Shown here in pieces: positions 24,005-32,475 of a stretch of DNA of 64,000 bases (position 1 is its first letter; each line of letters begins with the position of its first letter). The position numbers and the translations under genes are program-made. Below the pieces are notes generated by a model, which did no database searches, had not been told where the DNA came from, and saw only the letters and a list, made by a program, of their open reading frames with translations. Source of the stretch: Girardinichthys multiradiatus (Eukaryota; Chordata; Actinopteri; Cyprinodontiformes; Goodeidae); assembly GCF_021462225.1 (NCBI RefSeq), contig NC_061795.1:7161501-7225500 (forward strand), written 5' to 3'.

Positions 24005-24217
24005 GTTATAAATAGAACAAGACAAATATGGTATTATCGGAAACTGTTTGGTATCAACACCAATTAAAAATAGAAGGGGTGTGTTTGTAAGCATCGTTAA
24101 ACCTTGAATAACCCAATGAAAACAACAGGGCGTGCTTTAGTGTTTACTTTAAATACAGAGATAAAACTCTGCACTTTACATGCAGCATTCGTTGGAAAAA
24201 AGAACACCCGTTCAACA
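24005..24217 (+). promoter_or_regulatory. Left-end promoter region of the Polinton
   Basis: AT-rich subterminal DNA with a TTTAAATA TATA-like box at about 24149, some 70 bp before the first good start codon (24218, context ACAATGG). Nothing else recognised. Promoter role is inferred from position. Confidence 0.4.
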
Positions 24218-24436
24218 ATGGCTAGAGTTAAGAGAGTTTATCGTCAAGCGGAGGAGAAACGCAACGCGTGCCAAGATGATGATGATGAACAAGCAACTGC
24301 ATCATATACTTCCTCAACGGAGATACCTATCGGAATTCCCGTCATGACATACTCTACCGATGATGAGGATCCAACATCAACTTCAACAACCATGGTTGGC
24401 CAAGAGGTATGTCAGTTCTCTGCGAAACCCCAGTGA
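24218..24436 (+). CDS. Unrecognised Polinton left-end protein, part 1
   Basis: The frame is open from 24104, but the ATG at 24218 has a far better context and follows a TATA-like box, giving about 72 residues. The product is basic at the start (MARVKRVYRQAEEKR) and then acidic and Ser/Thr-rich. It overlaps the next ORF by 28 bp in another frame. Near the overlap is GAGGTATGT, a good splice donor, so the two ORFs may be spliced together. A frameshift in one longer gene is the alternative. No family recognised. Confidence 0.5.
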   Translation: MARVKRVYRQAEEKRNACQDDDDEQATASYTSSTEIPIGIPVMTYSTDDEDPTSTSTTMVGQEVCQFSAKPQ

Positions 24437-25149
24437 CCGTCTACCAGTATTCATCCCGTGAATTGAATGCTCCTAAGAAATCAACATACTACATCTGCAG
24501 TTTACAAAGACCCCCGTTCGACACTCTGCAGGAAGAATGGTCTTTGGAGCCATATGGCCTGGTTGGCAGCTGGGGTTATATTTTCATGTATGAAATAGGA
24601 GAGCTTTGCCTGTATCAATTGGATCAAGATGAGGTATTTAATGGATCACTGGCTCTGTGTACTCTCACCCACAGCGACTGGGCTGTGTTAAGGCTTGCAA
24701 TCCCGCACCTTAATGATAGCCCTGAAACAGTCTCAAGGCAGGAGAGGGAGGAAGAAGAAGAAGAAAATGAACTGTCTTCTCGACCTGTAAAACGGGCGAG
24801 AATGTTTCATATACCATCCGATGTTGAAATAGCTGAGAGAGAACCTCTCTTTAGCACAGTGTGGGGGTCAAAAACCACAGCAAATGGCCGCTGGTCTTTT
24901 CGGGCAAGCAGACGCAGGAACAACCGGACGAGTCCCTCAGATCTGTTTGTGTTGGAGGCTTTCAATCAGGACTGCGGCGTATTCAAGACAATGCTGGCTC
25001 TGCCGTTTGAAGCTTGGGCAGAGAAGATGAATGAAATTGGACATTGTCTTTCCGACCTTTTCCACAAGTCACGAAGTTGGATCGATGTCATGTCAGTGAA
25101 AAAAACGCTGACGTTTCCTGTTTTACGTTTAGAACGAACCCTCTTCTGA
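24409..25149 (+). CDS. Unrecognised Polinton left-end protein, part 2
   Basis: 246-residue frame. The N-terminal half is globular-looking (YICSLQRPPFDTLQEEW, GSWGYIFMYEIGELCLYQL). A mid-region EEEEEEN acidic run is followed by a basic nuclear-signal-like RPVKRAR, and a charged C-terminal part ends LERTLF. Position at the Polinton left end, ahead of integrase, fits the variable early-type genes of adintovirus-like elements. Function unknown. The true N-terminus may be contributed by the upstream ORF. Confidence 0.5.
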   Translation: MSVLCETPVTVYQYSSRELNAPKKSTYYICSLQRPPFDTLQEEWSLEPYGLVGSWGYIFMYEIGELCLYQLDQDEVFNGSLALCTLTHSDWAVLRLAIPHLNDSPETVSRQEREEEEEENELSSRPVKRARMFHIPSDVEIAEREPLFSTVWGSKTTANGRWSFRASRRRNNRTSPSDLFVLEAFNQDCGVFKTMLALPFEAWAEKMNEIGHCLSDLFHKSRSWIDVMSVKKTLTFPVLRLERTLF

Positions 25150-25165
25150 GGACACGCCCCTTCCT

Positions 25166-25180
25166 ATGATATATATACGG
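25166..25180 (+). promoter_or_regulatory. TATA box for the third left-end gene
   Basis: ATGATATATATACGGGG holds a strong TATATATA about 50 bp before ATGAGAATG at 25220. The first ATG of the open frame (25166) lies within this box, so it is unlikely to be the start. Confidence 0.5.
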
Positions 25181-25219
25181 GGGGATAACTGCAAGCTCAC
25201 AGACACTGAGAATCGTATC

Positions 25220-26059
25220 ATGAGAATGAGTGGACCGACACCATACAGGGATCTTTACAACCACCGAGCAGAGATCCACTTCTCTCCCGCGCACGATGAA
25301 AGCTTCAACATTGGACCATATCATCCGCCTTCCCCTGACCTCTTCTCACCATCCACCTCAACATCCTCATTCTCAGAGAACCACTTCAGTCCTGCATCAC
25401 CTACAGGATACAACATGAAATATCTACCGCTTTCTCCAGACCTCTGCTCACCATCACCGCTATTCATGGCTGAGTCTGTAGACGCGAATGTCCTGCCTGA
25501 AGACATGAAGGTGGTCGTGGAGGAGGAGGTAGCCACCGGCTACTCACCCTCTACTGAAGCCCCTACACAAACCCTGGAACCGATGGAGGACCCTCAGCCT
25601 TCAGCAGAGGATGAGAGTAACCAGGAGGACGAAATTGACGGTTGGTTCTCAACCACCCTCATCAATACGGTGAAAACAGCGATACTTCATTTATTCAACA
25701 TAACCTCTTTGAACTATCTCAGAGAAACCTGCTATGGATGTATAATGAACCACCCGAGCCAGCGTCAACACCATTGCCTGGAGGTACTGGGGGAGGATTA
25801 TTACCAAGTCAACTTTCAATGCATCGTACGACGACTCGTAACCCCCAAACTCGTTCCTGCTATTCAGAATCTTCTGGTACTTCGACGCATACAAGCGGAT
25901 GACTTCAGAGTGAAGACGATTGCCAAGACAGTTTTATATGAACTGAAATCGGTACAAGGCATCCACAGTGCAATAGCGCACGTTTATGATCGCATGGTCG
26001 ATGAGAAACATCTCAAACAACTTAACTCTGTTTCAGAGTGCTATGGACTGACAAACTGA
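25220..26059 (+). CDS. Polinton protein with a Cys/His zinc-like motif
   Basis: Start chosen at 25220 because the earlier in-frame ATG sits in the TATA box, leaving about 279 residues. The N-terminal half is Ser/Pro-rich and disordered (PSPDLFSPSTSTSSFS). After an acidic stretch comes an ordered domain (NTVKTAILHLFNITSLNYLR) with CYGCIMNHPSQRQHHCL. That is a C-x2-C-x3-H-x4-H-H-C arrangement that could bind zinc. The rest looks helical. The HPSQ phrase resembles one I have seen in Polinton ORFs, but I cannot assign a role. The frame is intact. Confidence 0.6.
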   Translation: MRMSGPTPYRDLYNHRAEIHFSPAHDESFNIGPYHPPSPDLFSPSTSTSSFSENHFSPASPTGYNMKYLPLSPDLCSPSPLFMAESVDANVLPEDMKVVVEEEVATGYSPSTEAPTQTLEPMEDPQPSAEDESNQEDEIDGWFSTTLINTVKTAILHLFNITSLNYLRETCYGCIMNHPSQRQHHCLEVLGEDYYQVNFQCIVRRLVTPKLVPAIQNLLVLRRIQADDFRVKTIAKTVLYELKSVQGIHSAIAHVYDRMVDEKHLKQLNSVSECYGLTN

Positions 26060-26390
26060 TCTCACATGTTTGATGACTTGTTGTATCATTTTTTTTTAGT
26101 ATTCCAGTACTTTAATTAATCTGCATTATATGATCTTTCTTCTTTTTTCTTTTTACTATTAAATACAATTAAAGTAGGAACATAGTAACCTTTCCCAAAA
26201 GTGTTGTTTAAAAGCTAGTAGTGTTTGAATTCATCTGCATTAATCTGCATTTTTTTCTGATTTTGTTTTTTGGTTGTTTTTTGTTTTTTATATTAAATAC
26301 AAAAATAAAAAAAATAGGGATAAATCTACCTTCCTGTGTGTTTTTTCTCATTATTTAACAAGTAATCGGCAGAGTGAGCATAAGGCAGAG
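26060..26390. other. AT-rich spacer before the integrase
   Basis: Poly-T and AT-rich DNA with AATAAA-like sites. The upstream in-frame ATG at 26274 belongs to this low-complexity stretch and is not a credible start. Confidence 0.45.
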
Positions 26391-27475
26391 ATGGCAGGAA
26401 GACGGCTGATGAAGAAAGTATATTATAGCCCTTCAAATCCGGGAAGTTTTGGGGGTGTAGATAGGCTGAGGAGGGTTATGCAAGATGAAACGGGAAAGAA
26501 GGTTGCGGTTGAAAAAGTTAAAGATTTTTTATCAGGAGAAGATACCTATACTCTACATAAACCTGCAAGAATAAAGTTCCCGAGAAACAGAGTTTTTGTC
26601 ACCAGACCATTGAGGCAGTTCCAGGCTGATCTCTGTGACATGCAAGCTCTGGCCATGGAAAATGATGGTTATAATTATTTATTAACAGTCATTGACATCT
26701 TTTCGAAAAGGGCGTATGTACGAGTTTTGAAGAGGAAAACAGCCGCTGAGGTGGTAAAGGCATTTGAATCAGTTTTTACAGAAAGTCAGATCCCCAAAAA
26801 ACTTCAGACTGATGCCGGTAAAGAATTTTTTAACAAGAAATTTAAGGTTTTAATGGAGAAACACGGTATTGAACATTTTGCCACAGCGAGTGAACCAAAA
26901 GCTTCAGTGGTCAAGAGATTTAACCGCACATTAAAAACAAGGATGTGGAGATATTTTACAGCTAACAATACCCGGTGGTACGTCGATGTACTGCAAAACC
27001 TAGCTAGAAGCTACAACGATTCCTACCACTCCAGCATTAAAATGAGCCCTATGGAAGTGACCCCAGAAAATGCCTTTCAAGTGTTTCAGAATCTGTATGA
27101 TGTCAAGTCCAACAGATATTGCAAGGACTCAGTGACAACGTTTAAACAATTCTTGTCAGAATATCCAAGGTCCGTGGAGTGTTTGACAAAAAATACGAAC
27201 AGAGTTTTACGGATGAAGTGTTTGCAGTGTATGAGCAGATACCCCGTTCTCCTCCTGTATACAAACTCAAAGATTTGGATGGAGAACCTATCGAGGGTTC
27301 CTTTTACGCTGAGGAACTTCAAAAAGTAAAAATATTTAACGACAAGATGTATCAAGTGGAAAAAATATTAAAACGACGTACGGTCAAGGGAGTCAAACAG
27401 GTTTTTGTAAGCTGGAAAAACTGGCCTGAGAAATTCAACAGTTGCATCAAGTTTGATGAACTTCGAAACGTATAA
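26391..27475 (+). pseudogene. Polinton integrase, frameshifted, catalytic Glu changed to Lys
   Basis: Retrovirus-type (rve) integrase that would join element ends to host DNA. Start at 26391 (ATGGCAGGAAG). Core motifs: FQADLCDM (first Asp), KLQTDAGKEF (second Asp), and ASVVKRFNRTLKTRMW where the family has VERFNRTLK. The catalytic Glu codon is therefore AAG. The first frame runs to 27329, but homology moves to another frame near 27140-27165 (VRISKVRGVFDKKYEQSF). It ends at 27475 with a chromodomain-like tail (YQVEKILKRRTVKGVKQVFVSWKNW). Two independent lesions make it inactive. Confidence 0.9.
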
Positions 27476-27513
27476 AAAAGGTTTGCACTAAACCTCACAG
27501 TTGACACAGCATC

Positions 27514-28285
27514 ATGAACCGTCAGGTAGAGGATGATGGCTTTTACGTTACTCTTCCATCTAATGCTAGCATGGAAGTGTTTAAAAATAATACCAGTTCA
27601 AGTTTCCGTGTAAATTTAGCTCAACATATTGATTTAGAAGGCCAATGGATGGTTGCATTAGCCGAGATTTCATATCCTCATACATGGCATAATTTACCGG
27701 ATTATGATGCCTACTTTGAATGGAGGAAGGTTGGTGATGTGGAGATCAATACGCAAAGGATCAGAAGTGGCTACTATAACAGCGTTATTCAACTCGAGAC
27801 AGAGATGGAAATGTTTTTCAAAAAATTGAAATTGGGTTTACGCATTAAATTCAGCAAAGTTCAAAAGAGATTTGCATTTCAAGCAAACAGTCCGTATGAA
27901 ATACGCTTCTTCAGCACTCTAGCTTATATGATGGGCGTGAAACCAGGGGAATGGATTCATGTTTCTGAACCAAAACTGGCTCCTTTTCCGGCGGATATAA
28001 AGGCTGGTTTCTATCACCTATACTGTTACAGCGACGTGGTCAGCCCACAAATAGTAGGCGACACTTTTGCACCTTTACTGCGGACCGTCAAAGTACAAGG
28101 CAAATTCAGTGATATGATTACTCAGACATTTAACCCCGCCCACTACCTTCCAGTCTCCAGAAGACATTGAAAATATCAATATAGAAATTAAATCGGACCA
28201 AAACGTTCCTGTAAATTTCGTCTATGGAAAGACCGTCATAAGACTACACTTCAGACCGGTGATATCACAACGTAGCCTGAGATAA
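27514..28285 (+). pseudogene. Polinton penton-like minor capsid protein, one frameshift
   Basis: Starts at 27514 (MNRQVEDDGFYVTLPSNAS), which matches the start of Polinton/adintovirus penton-base-like minor capsid proteins. The FRVNLAQHIDLEGQWMVAL and ISYPHTWHN stretches are characteristic. The frame closes at 28170, but homology continues one frame over from about 28150 (SPEDIENINIEI, then GKTVIRLHFRP) to a stop at 28285. A single-base indel explains this. The family forms the vertices of the icosahedral capsid with a jelly-roll fold. Confidence 0.85.
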
Positions 28286-28397
28286 ATTTTATTTGTATAA
28301 ACTATTCCAGAGATATGTATATAACCTCTAAGATTGATTGGTTATCATTCATATTACGCTGGTTATTCAACACTGCATCAAGCAGGCAAGAGAGAAC

Positions 28398-28841
28398 ATG
28401 GCACAGCTAAGTCTGAGACGTGATCCAAATCGCTTTGTAAATTACTATGTAAGTCAATCAGGCGGTAATCTGCCAGGGTTTTATGGGGCCCCGGTCATGT
28501 ATGGACGCGGAATTGGATCATTATTTTCAAAATTATTCCGCTTCGTATCCCCTCTGGTTAAAAAAGGATTTGCAATTGCAAAACCCCATCTTAAAACGGC
28601 TGCATCAAATATCTCTTCGGATGTCATCGGTAGAGCCGTGAGTAAAATGAGTGGTTCTACACACACCGACGGTCAAGAAGGTTCAGGAATTATGGTTTTA
28701 TCCAAAAGACCCAGAACAAGACCCACTGGTGATCGTTTAAGGACGGTTAAAAAACAACGACAAACGCGAAAAAGGAGATCAGTCGCAGCTGACAAACGAA
28801 GAGGAAGGAAGTCATCCGCAAGTTTTGATATATTTAAATAA
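28398..28841 (+). CDS. Adenovirus pVI/pX-like small virion protein
   Basis: 147 residues from ATG at 28398. The open frame begins 60 bp earlier, but this ATG starts the conserved-looking part. There is an N-terminal Gly-rich segment (GGNLPGFYGAPVMYGRGIG), an amphipathic stretch (LFSKLFRFVSPLVKKGF) and a strongly basic tail (KKQRQTRKRRS). This layout recalls adenovirus pVI/pX-type membrane-active or core proteins, placed between penton and hexon in adintoviruses. Its stop overlaps the next start (AATAATGG). The frame is intact. Confidence 0.7.
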   Translation: MAQLSLRRDPNRFVNYYVSQSGGNLPGFYGAPVMYGRGIGSLFSKLFRFVSPLVKKGFAIAKPHLKTAASNISSDVIGRAVSKMSGSTHTDGQEGSGIMVLSKRPRTRPTGDRLRTVKKQRQTRKRRSVAADKRRGRKSSASFDIFK

Positions 28842-30147
28842 TGGCTCTTTTACATAACAAATCATCAAAGTGCACGCTGGCAGAGTTGGACTTATTTTCT
28901 GCCCCGATGACGCAGCTATCGATCGAAGATAAAATTTACACCGAGATCCAGCCTTTATCAGCAATCACCGATGGAGGCCCGATCGAGTTTTTCATTCCGG
29001 GAGACGGAGAAAAGTATCTGGATCTCAACGATACGCTGTTGCATCTCAGAGTGAAAATTACTAACGAGAATGGAACAAACCTGCCAGATGATGCACCTGT
29101 AGGGCTCATCAACTACCCGTTAAACACCATCTTCAGTCAGTGTGACGTCACTCTCGGAGATCGAATGATTTCACAATCCAGCGCTACACATCCATATAGA
29201 GCCATGATTGAGACATTGTTAAACTTTTCTGAGGATTCTTTAAAAACCCAGTTTAGCTCTGGTCTTTTTTATAAAGACACTGCAGGTGCTCTGAACTCTA
29301 TTGTTACAACTAACGGCCCTAACCAAGGTCTTAACAGCAGAGCAGGCTTTACGGCAAATTCCAGGGAGGTACATCCCTAGGCCCCCTGCATGCAGACATA
29401 TTTTTCTGTGAGAGACTTCTTTTAAACTCTGTTGACCTCAAAATTAAACTTACAAGAGCCAACGATGCATTTTGTCTCATGGCAGCAAGAGACTCCACTT
29501 ACAAACTCAGGATATTAGGAGCATCTCTTTTTATCAAAAACGTTACTGTCTCTCCAGCTGTACGACTGGGGCACGCTTCAGCTTTAATGAAGGCAAATGC
29601 TCTGTATCCACTTTCACGTGTGAATGTAAAAACATATTCCATCCCTGAAAATTCAAGGGTATGCAACCAAGAGAATCTTTTCTTAGGTGTCTTTCCCAAG
29701 TATGTGGTGATTGCATTACTGGATCATGACGCTTTTACAGGAACACGCAATCTCAATCCGTTTGACTTTAATAATTTTGATATGGAATATTTAGCTTTGT
29801 GTAAGGATGGCAGACAAATTCCTGCTAAAGCCTTCCAGCCCAATTTTAACCAAGGTCATTCAGTGAGAGAGTATTACAACTTGTTTACAGCTACAGGACG
29901 ACATCTAAAAGATCTTCCGCTGAGTATAACACGTCAGGAATTTAATCAAGGATACTCTCTATTCACATTTAATCTTAACCCGGGCGAGGACACAGATGCT
30001 CTATTTCCAGTTTCCAGTGGAAATTTAAGATTGGAAATGCGCTTCAGAGACCCGTTGCCTCATACCACCACGCTGATCATCTACGCTTGTTATGACTCTA
30101 TTTTAGAGATTGATTCAAAGAGGCGTGTGCTGGTGGATTATTATTAA
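28841..30147 (+). pseudogene. Polinton hexon-like major capsid protein, one frameshift
   Basis: Double-jelly-roll major capsid protein of the PRD1-adenovirus lineage, by family and position. The first frame, 28841-29380, has DLNDTLLHLRVKI and LINYPLNTIFSQCDVTLGDR. It closes at an in-frame TAG, while homology goes on in another frame from about 29365 (LGPLHADIFFCERLLLNSVD) and through 29479-30147 (LSITRQEFNQGYSLFTFNL). The two frames together span about 435 codons, near full family length. A single indel near 29365 breaks it. Confidence 0.9.
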
Positions 30148-30158
30148 TCTAATCAGGC

Positions 30159-30698
30159 ATGAATAATCATGAAATTGAGAGCCTGATGCGTCATCTGCTG
30201 GGAGATTTGTTTTGTGGTGTATGGCCGTGCGACCAGCTGCCGCTGCTAGCTGACAAATTCCCAGGGCCGGCCTACTTTATTGTGAACACACATCCTTCAC
30301 ACATGCCGGGAGAACACTGGCTAGCTCTGACATTGGATGAGAATGGTCAATCCAGCTTTGACTCTTATGGATTCTCTCCGGATTTCGAGTTCTACCCGTC
30401 AAGCATCGTAACATTTTTAGAAGACAGATCCTCAAAAATATTGTATCATAATAATCAGCTTCAAAACACTCTGTCCACTGTGTGCGGTCACCATTGCATT
30501 TTTTATCTATGTCATAGAGCATGCGGATTATCAATGCAGCAAGTGTTGTCGAAATACACCGGAGATGTGATTAAGAATGATTTAATGGTATCTAACTTTG
30601 TGAAAAAATATCAGAAATGTGTCGTTAATCAAAGTTGTACATTTTATACTCACGGAACATGCTCTTTGGAGATATTTATGGATTGTTATGGAATTTAA
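30159..30698 (+). CDS. Adenain-type cysteine protease
   Basis: 179-residue intact frame directly after the capsid gene. Adenain (C5) proteases mature capsid proteins in Polintons, adintoviruses and adenoviruses. Catalytic residues are in the right order and spacing: His53 (GEHWLAL), Asp68 (FDSYGF), oxyanion Gln102 (LQN) and Cys109 (VCGHHC), with seven residues from Gln to Cys as in adenovirus protease. Asp replaces the Glu of the adenoviral triad. No lesion seen, unlike its neighbours. Confidence 0.92.
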   Translation: MNNHEIESLMRHLLGDLFCGVWPCDQLPLLADKFPGPAYFIVNTHPSHMPGEHWLALTLDENGQSSFDSYGFSPDFEFYPSSIVTFLEDRSSKILYHNNQLQNTLSTVCGHHCIFYLCHRACGLSMQQVLSKYTGDVIKNDLMVSNFVKKYQKCVVNQSCTFYTHGTCSLEIFMDCYGI

Positions 30699-30880
30699 AT
30701 TGTCTTATTTTTTTTTTTTCATTGTTTTTTTTTTTTTTCTTCTTATGATTTAATATTTGTGTAATGATATCATATGTTAGTGTGTGAAGTAGAGAACGAA
30801 GTTAGACTTGAAAAATATAATCAATAAATATTTTATTGAATAAAAGAAATAGACTACATGTTTCATTTTCTTATAACGGT
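30699..30880. terminator. Convergent gene end with poly-T and poly-A signals
   Basis: Plus-strand genes end at 30698 and minus-strand genes end at 30881. Between them are long T runs (30709-30740) and AATAAA-like motifs facing both ways near 30822-30842. It acts as the shared 3' end zone of the two transcription units. Inferred from layout. Confidence 0.5.
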
Positions 30881-31714
30881 TTATGGTGAAAATGTAATCC
30901 ATCGGGGTGGTAGTGTCATCTTACGAAGAGACCTTTTTGATCTCCCATCAGCATTTTTTGAATCTTCCAGCTCAGATCTAGACCAGTAGGGAGAATGAGT
31001 TATCTGCCTTCTTCTTCTTCTTTTTCTTCTCTGCTTAACGCTGGGGGGTGTACCCCCATTTTCAATCGATGTACCCTCTGTTTTGAAACGTCTATATTCT
31101 TCACGAGCATAAGGGTTAATGACTGAAGATATAGGGATGTTTACCTCTGACAAGGCGTGTAGAAAGTCAGACCATCCTCGGGTTTGTGATGCTCCAGATT
31201 TTTTAAATGGAAGCATGAGATTTTTCAAGAAATCAATCATGTGGGACCCTTTTATAACATTTCCTTTAAATACAAATTCACCTCGCGAAGTCCAACTCTC
31301 ACTTCTTTTGGATAATTTCTTCAAAATGTACTCGGCATTTTTACGGTTGTGTTTAGGAAGGCTTTTCAGTACTTCCGTAAGAACCTGATCCTTAGGGGCC
31401 TCGTCCTGCCCTGGGCCTTGTTTTTCTTGGGACCGCTCATGTTCAGGAACCTCTGTGTCACGCTGCAGCGTTAAACTAACCCGCTGTTTTTCTTCTTTGA
31501 CACCTTGCTTAAGTAAAGTCAGATACCTCTGGAGAAGAGCATCGTATCTCTTGATTTTTTCATAAGAAGTCAAACCCGGCTCGTTTAATATCGCTCTCAT
31601 TTCAGCATCCAAATTCTCCTCTGCCGTCTGTCTGATGGACGTGTCTGACTGGGTCAGACGCTTGAATTGATGAGGTGAAATGAGAAACATCTTCTGCGAT
31701 GTTCTGAGAGACAT
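30881..31714 (-). CDS. Conserved Polinton protein of unknown function
   Basis: 277 residues, minus strand. The N-terminal part is helical (NLDAEMRAILNEPGLTSYEK, then RYDALLQRYLTLLKQG). A central domain (LPKHNRKNAEYILKKLSKRS, then GNVIKGSHMIDFL) is followed by a basic RRKRRRRR run. I recognise the layout as recurring in Polinton-like elements and adintoviruses, without an assigned function. Its ATG overlaps the stop of the upstream gene by one base (TAATG), so the two are tightly coupled. The frame is intact. Confidence 0.7.
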   Translation of the reverse strand: MSLRTSQKMFLISPHQFKRLTQSDTSIRQTAEENLDAEMRAILNEPGLTSYEKIKRYDALLQRYLTLLKQGVKEEKQRVSLTLQRDTEVPEHERSQEKQGPGQDEAPKDQVLTEVLKSLPKHNRKNAEYILKKLSKRSESWTSRGEFVFKGNVIKGSHMIDFLKNLMLPFKKSGASQTRGWSDFLHALSEVNIPISSVINPYAREEYRRFKTEGTSIENGGTPPSVKQRRKRRRRRQITHSPYWSRSELEDSKNADGRSKRSLRKMTLPPRWITFSP

Positions 31715-32052
31715 TATCTCCTGATGATTCCACCCACTAGATCACCGATCAAGGGTGCAAGAGCCGTTAAGATGGGGAGAAAACCACCTCGTTGCTTTTT
31801 GAGAGCCAACTGTTTAGTTTTTATCCCGGTTCTTTTATCACCCAACAATCTGATGATATTTCTTTGTTTCTTCAATTGTCGGTGTTGAGAGGGTGATAGT
31901 TTAATGTTACCTTTTAGGATATTCAGTGCAATCTCGCACAGAGCCTGAATAAAGTCGGGAGAGCAGTGTGCGAGAATATCTTTACGTTTCTGTGGACAGG
32001 CCTGGTACAAAGCTCTGAATAATGGTAAATTCCTTTTTATACGCGCAGACAT
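31714..32052 (-). CDS. Small basic/hydrophobic Polinton virion-type protein
   Basis: 112 residues. A helical, basic body (LSPSQHRQLKKQRNIIRLL) is followed by a Gly- and Ile-rich hydrophobic C-terminus (GGFLPILTALAPLIGDLVGG), an arrangement seen in small virion or membrane-active proteins of Polinton-like viruses. It lies between the ATPase remnant and the conserved unknown gene. The start at 32052 lies close after the ATPase stop. Role inferred from composition and place. Confidence 0.65.
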   Translation of the reverse strand: MSARIKRNLPLFRALYQACPQKRKDILAHCSPDFIQALCEIALNILKGNIKLSPSQHRQLKKQRNIIRLLGDKRTGIKTKQLALKKQRGGFLPILTALAPLIGDLVGGIIRR

Positions 32053-32058
32053 GATGAC

Positions 32059-32475
32059 TTACTTTGTTCTGGGCACGTACACAGCAGGCCACTGCTGAGG
32101 AAGTATCCCCGTTCTCAGTCTGAAATGTTCTGGGCAGGTAGGCGTAAAATCGATGATTAAATATCCATGAGCTTCTCTCGTTGCGTCTTCAAAACTCTCC
32201 AAGAAGAGACCCTTTTGAGATGGAAACATTTGGCGGGCCAGTATATTCAGCTGGAGTTTATCTCTCGGGTTCTTAAACAACACCATATAATTACAGTTCA
32301 AACTAATAGTGCGACTGAACTTTCCCTGATGAAAAACATTCTGAGTCAACATCATAACACTCATATTACGATGGTGACGAAACTGGGTAAAGACCTTCAT
32401 CACGTTTTCATCATCTGAGGCTTGAGCGATAACATCGTCTAGAATAATCAGATGATGGGTCTGATTTTTTCATTT
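32059..32475 (-). pseudogene. FtsK/HerA-type packaging ATPase, N-terminus deleted
   Basis: Packaging ATPases of the PRD1-adenovirus lineage pump DNA into the capsid. Minus-strand reading shows the Walker B strand (LIILDD, about 32450), then FTQFRHHRNMSVMMLTQNVF with the sensor-like Gln, and the usual tail to a stop at 32059. Upstream of Walker B the sequence passes straight into the PolB gene. The Walker A (P-loop) part is absent, so the protein is dead. Confidence 0.88.

Noticed and set aside
24409..24450. Retinoblastoma-binding LxCxE motif at the start of the second left-end ORF (VLCETP)
   Set aside because: The spacing is L-C-E, not L-x-C-x-E, and I found no true LxCxE in the left-end proteins.
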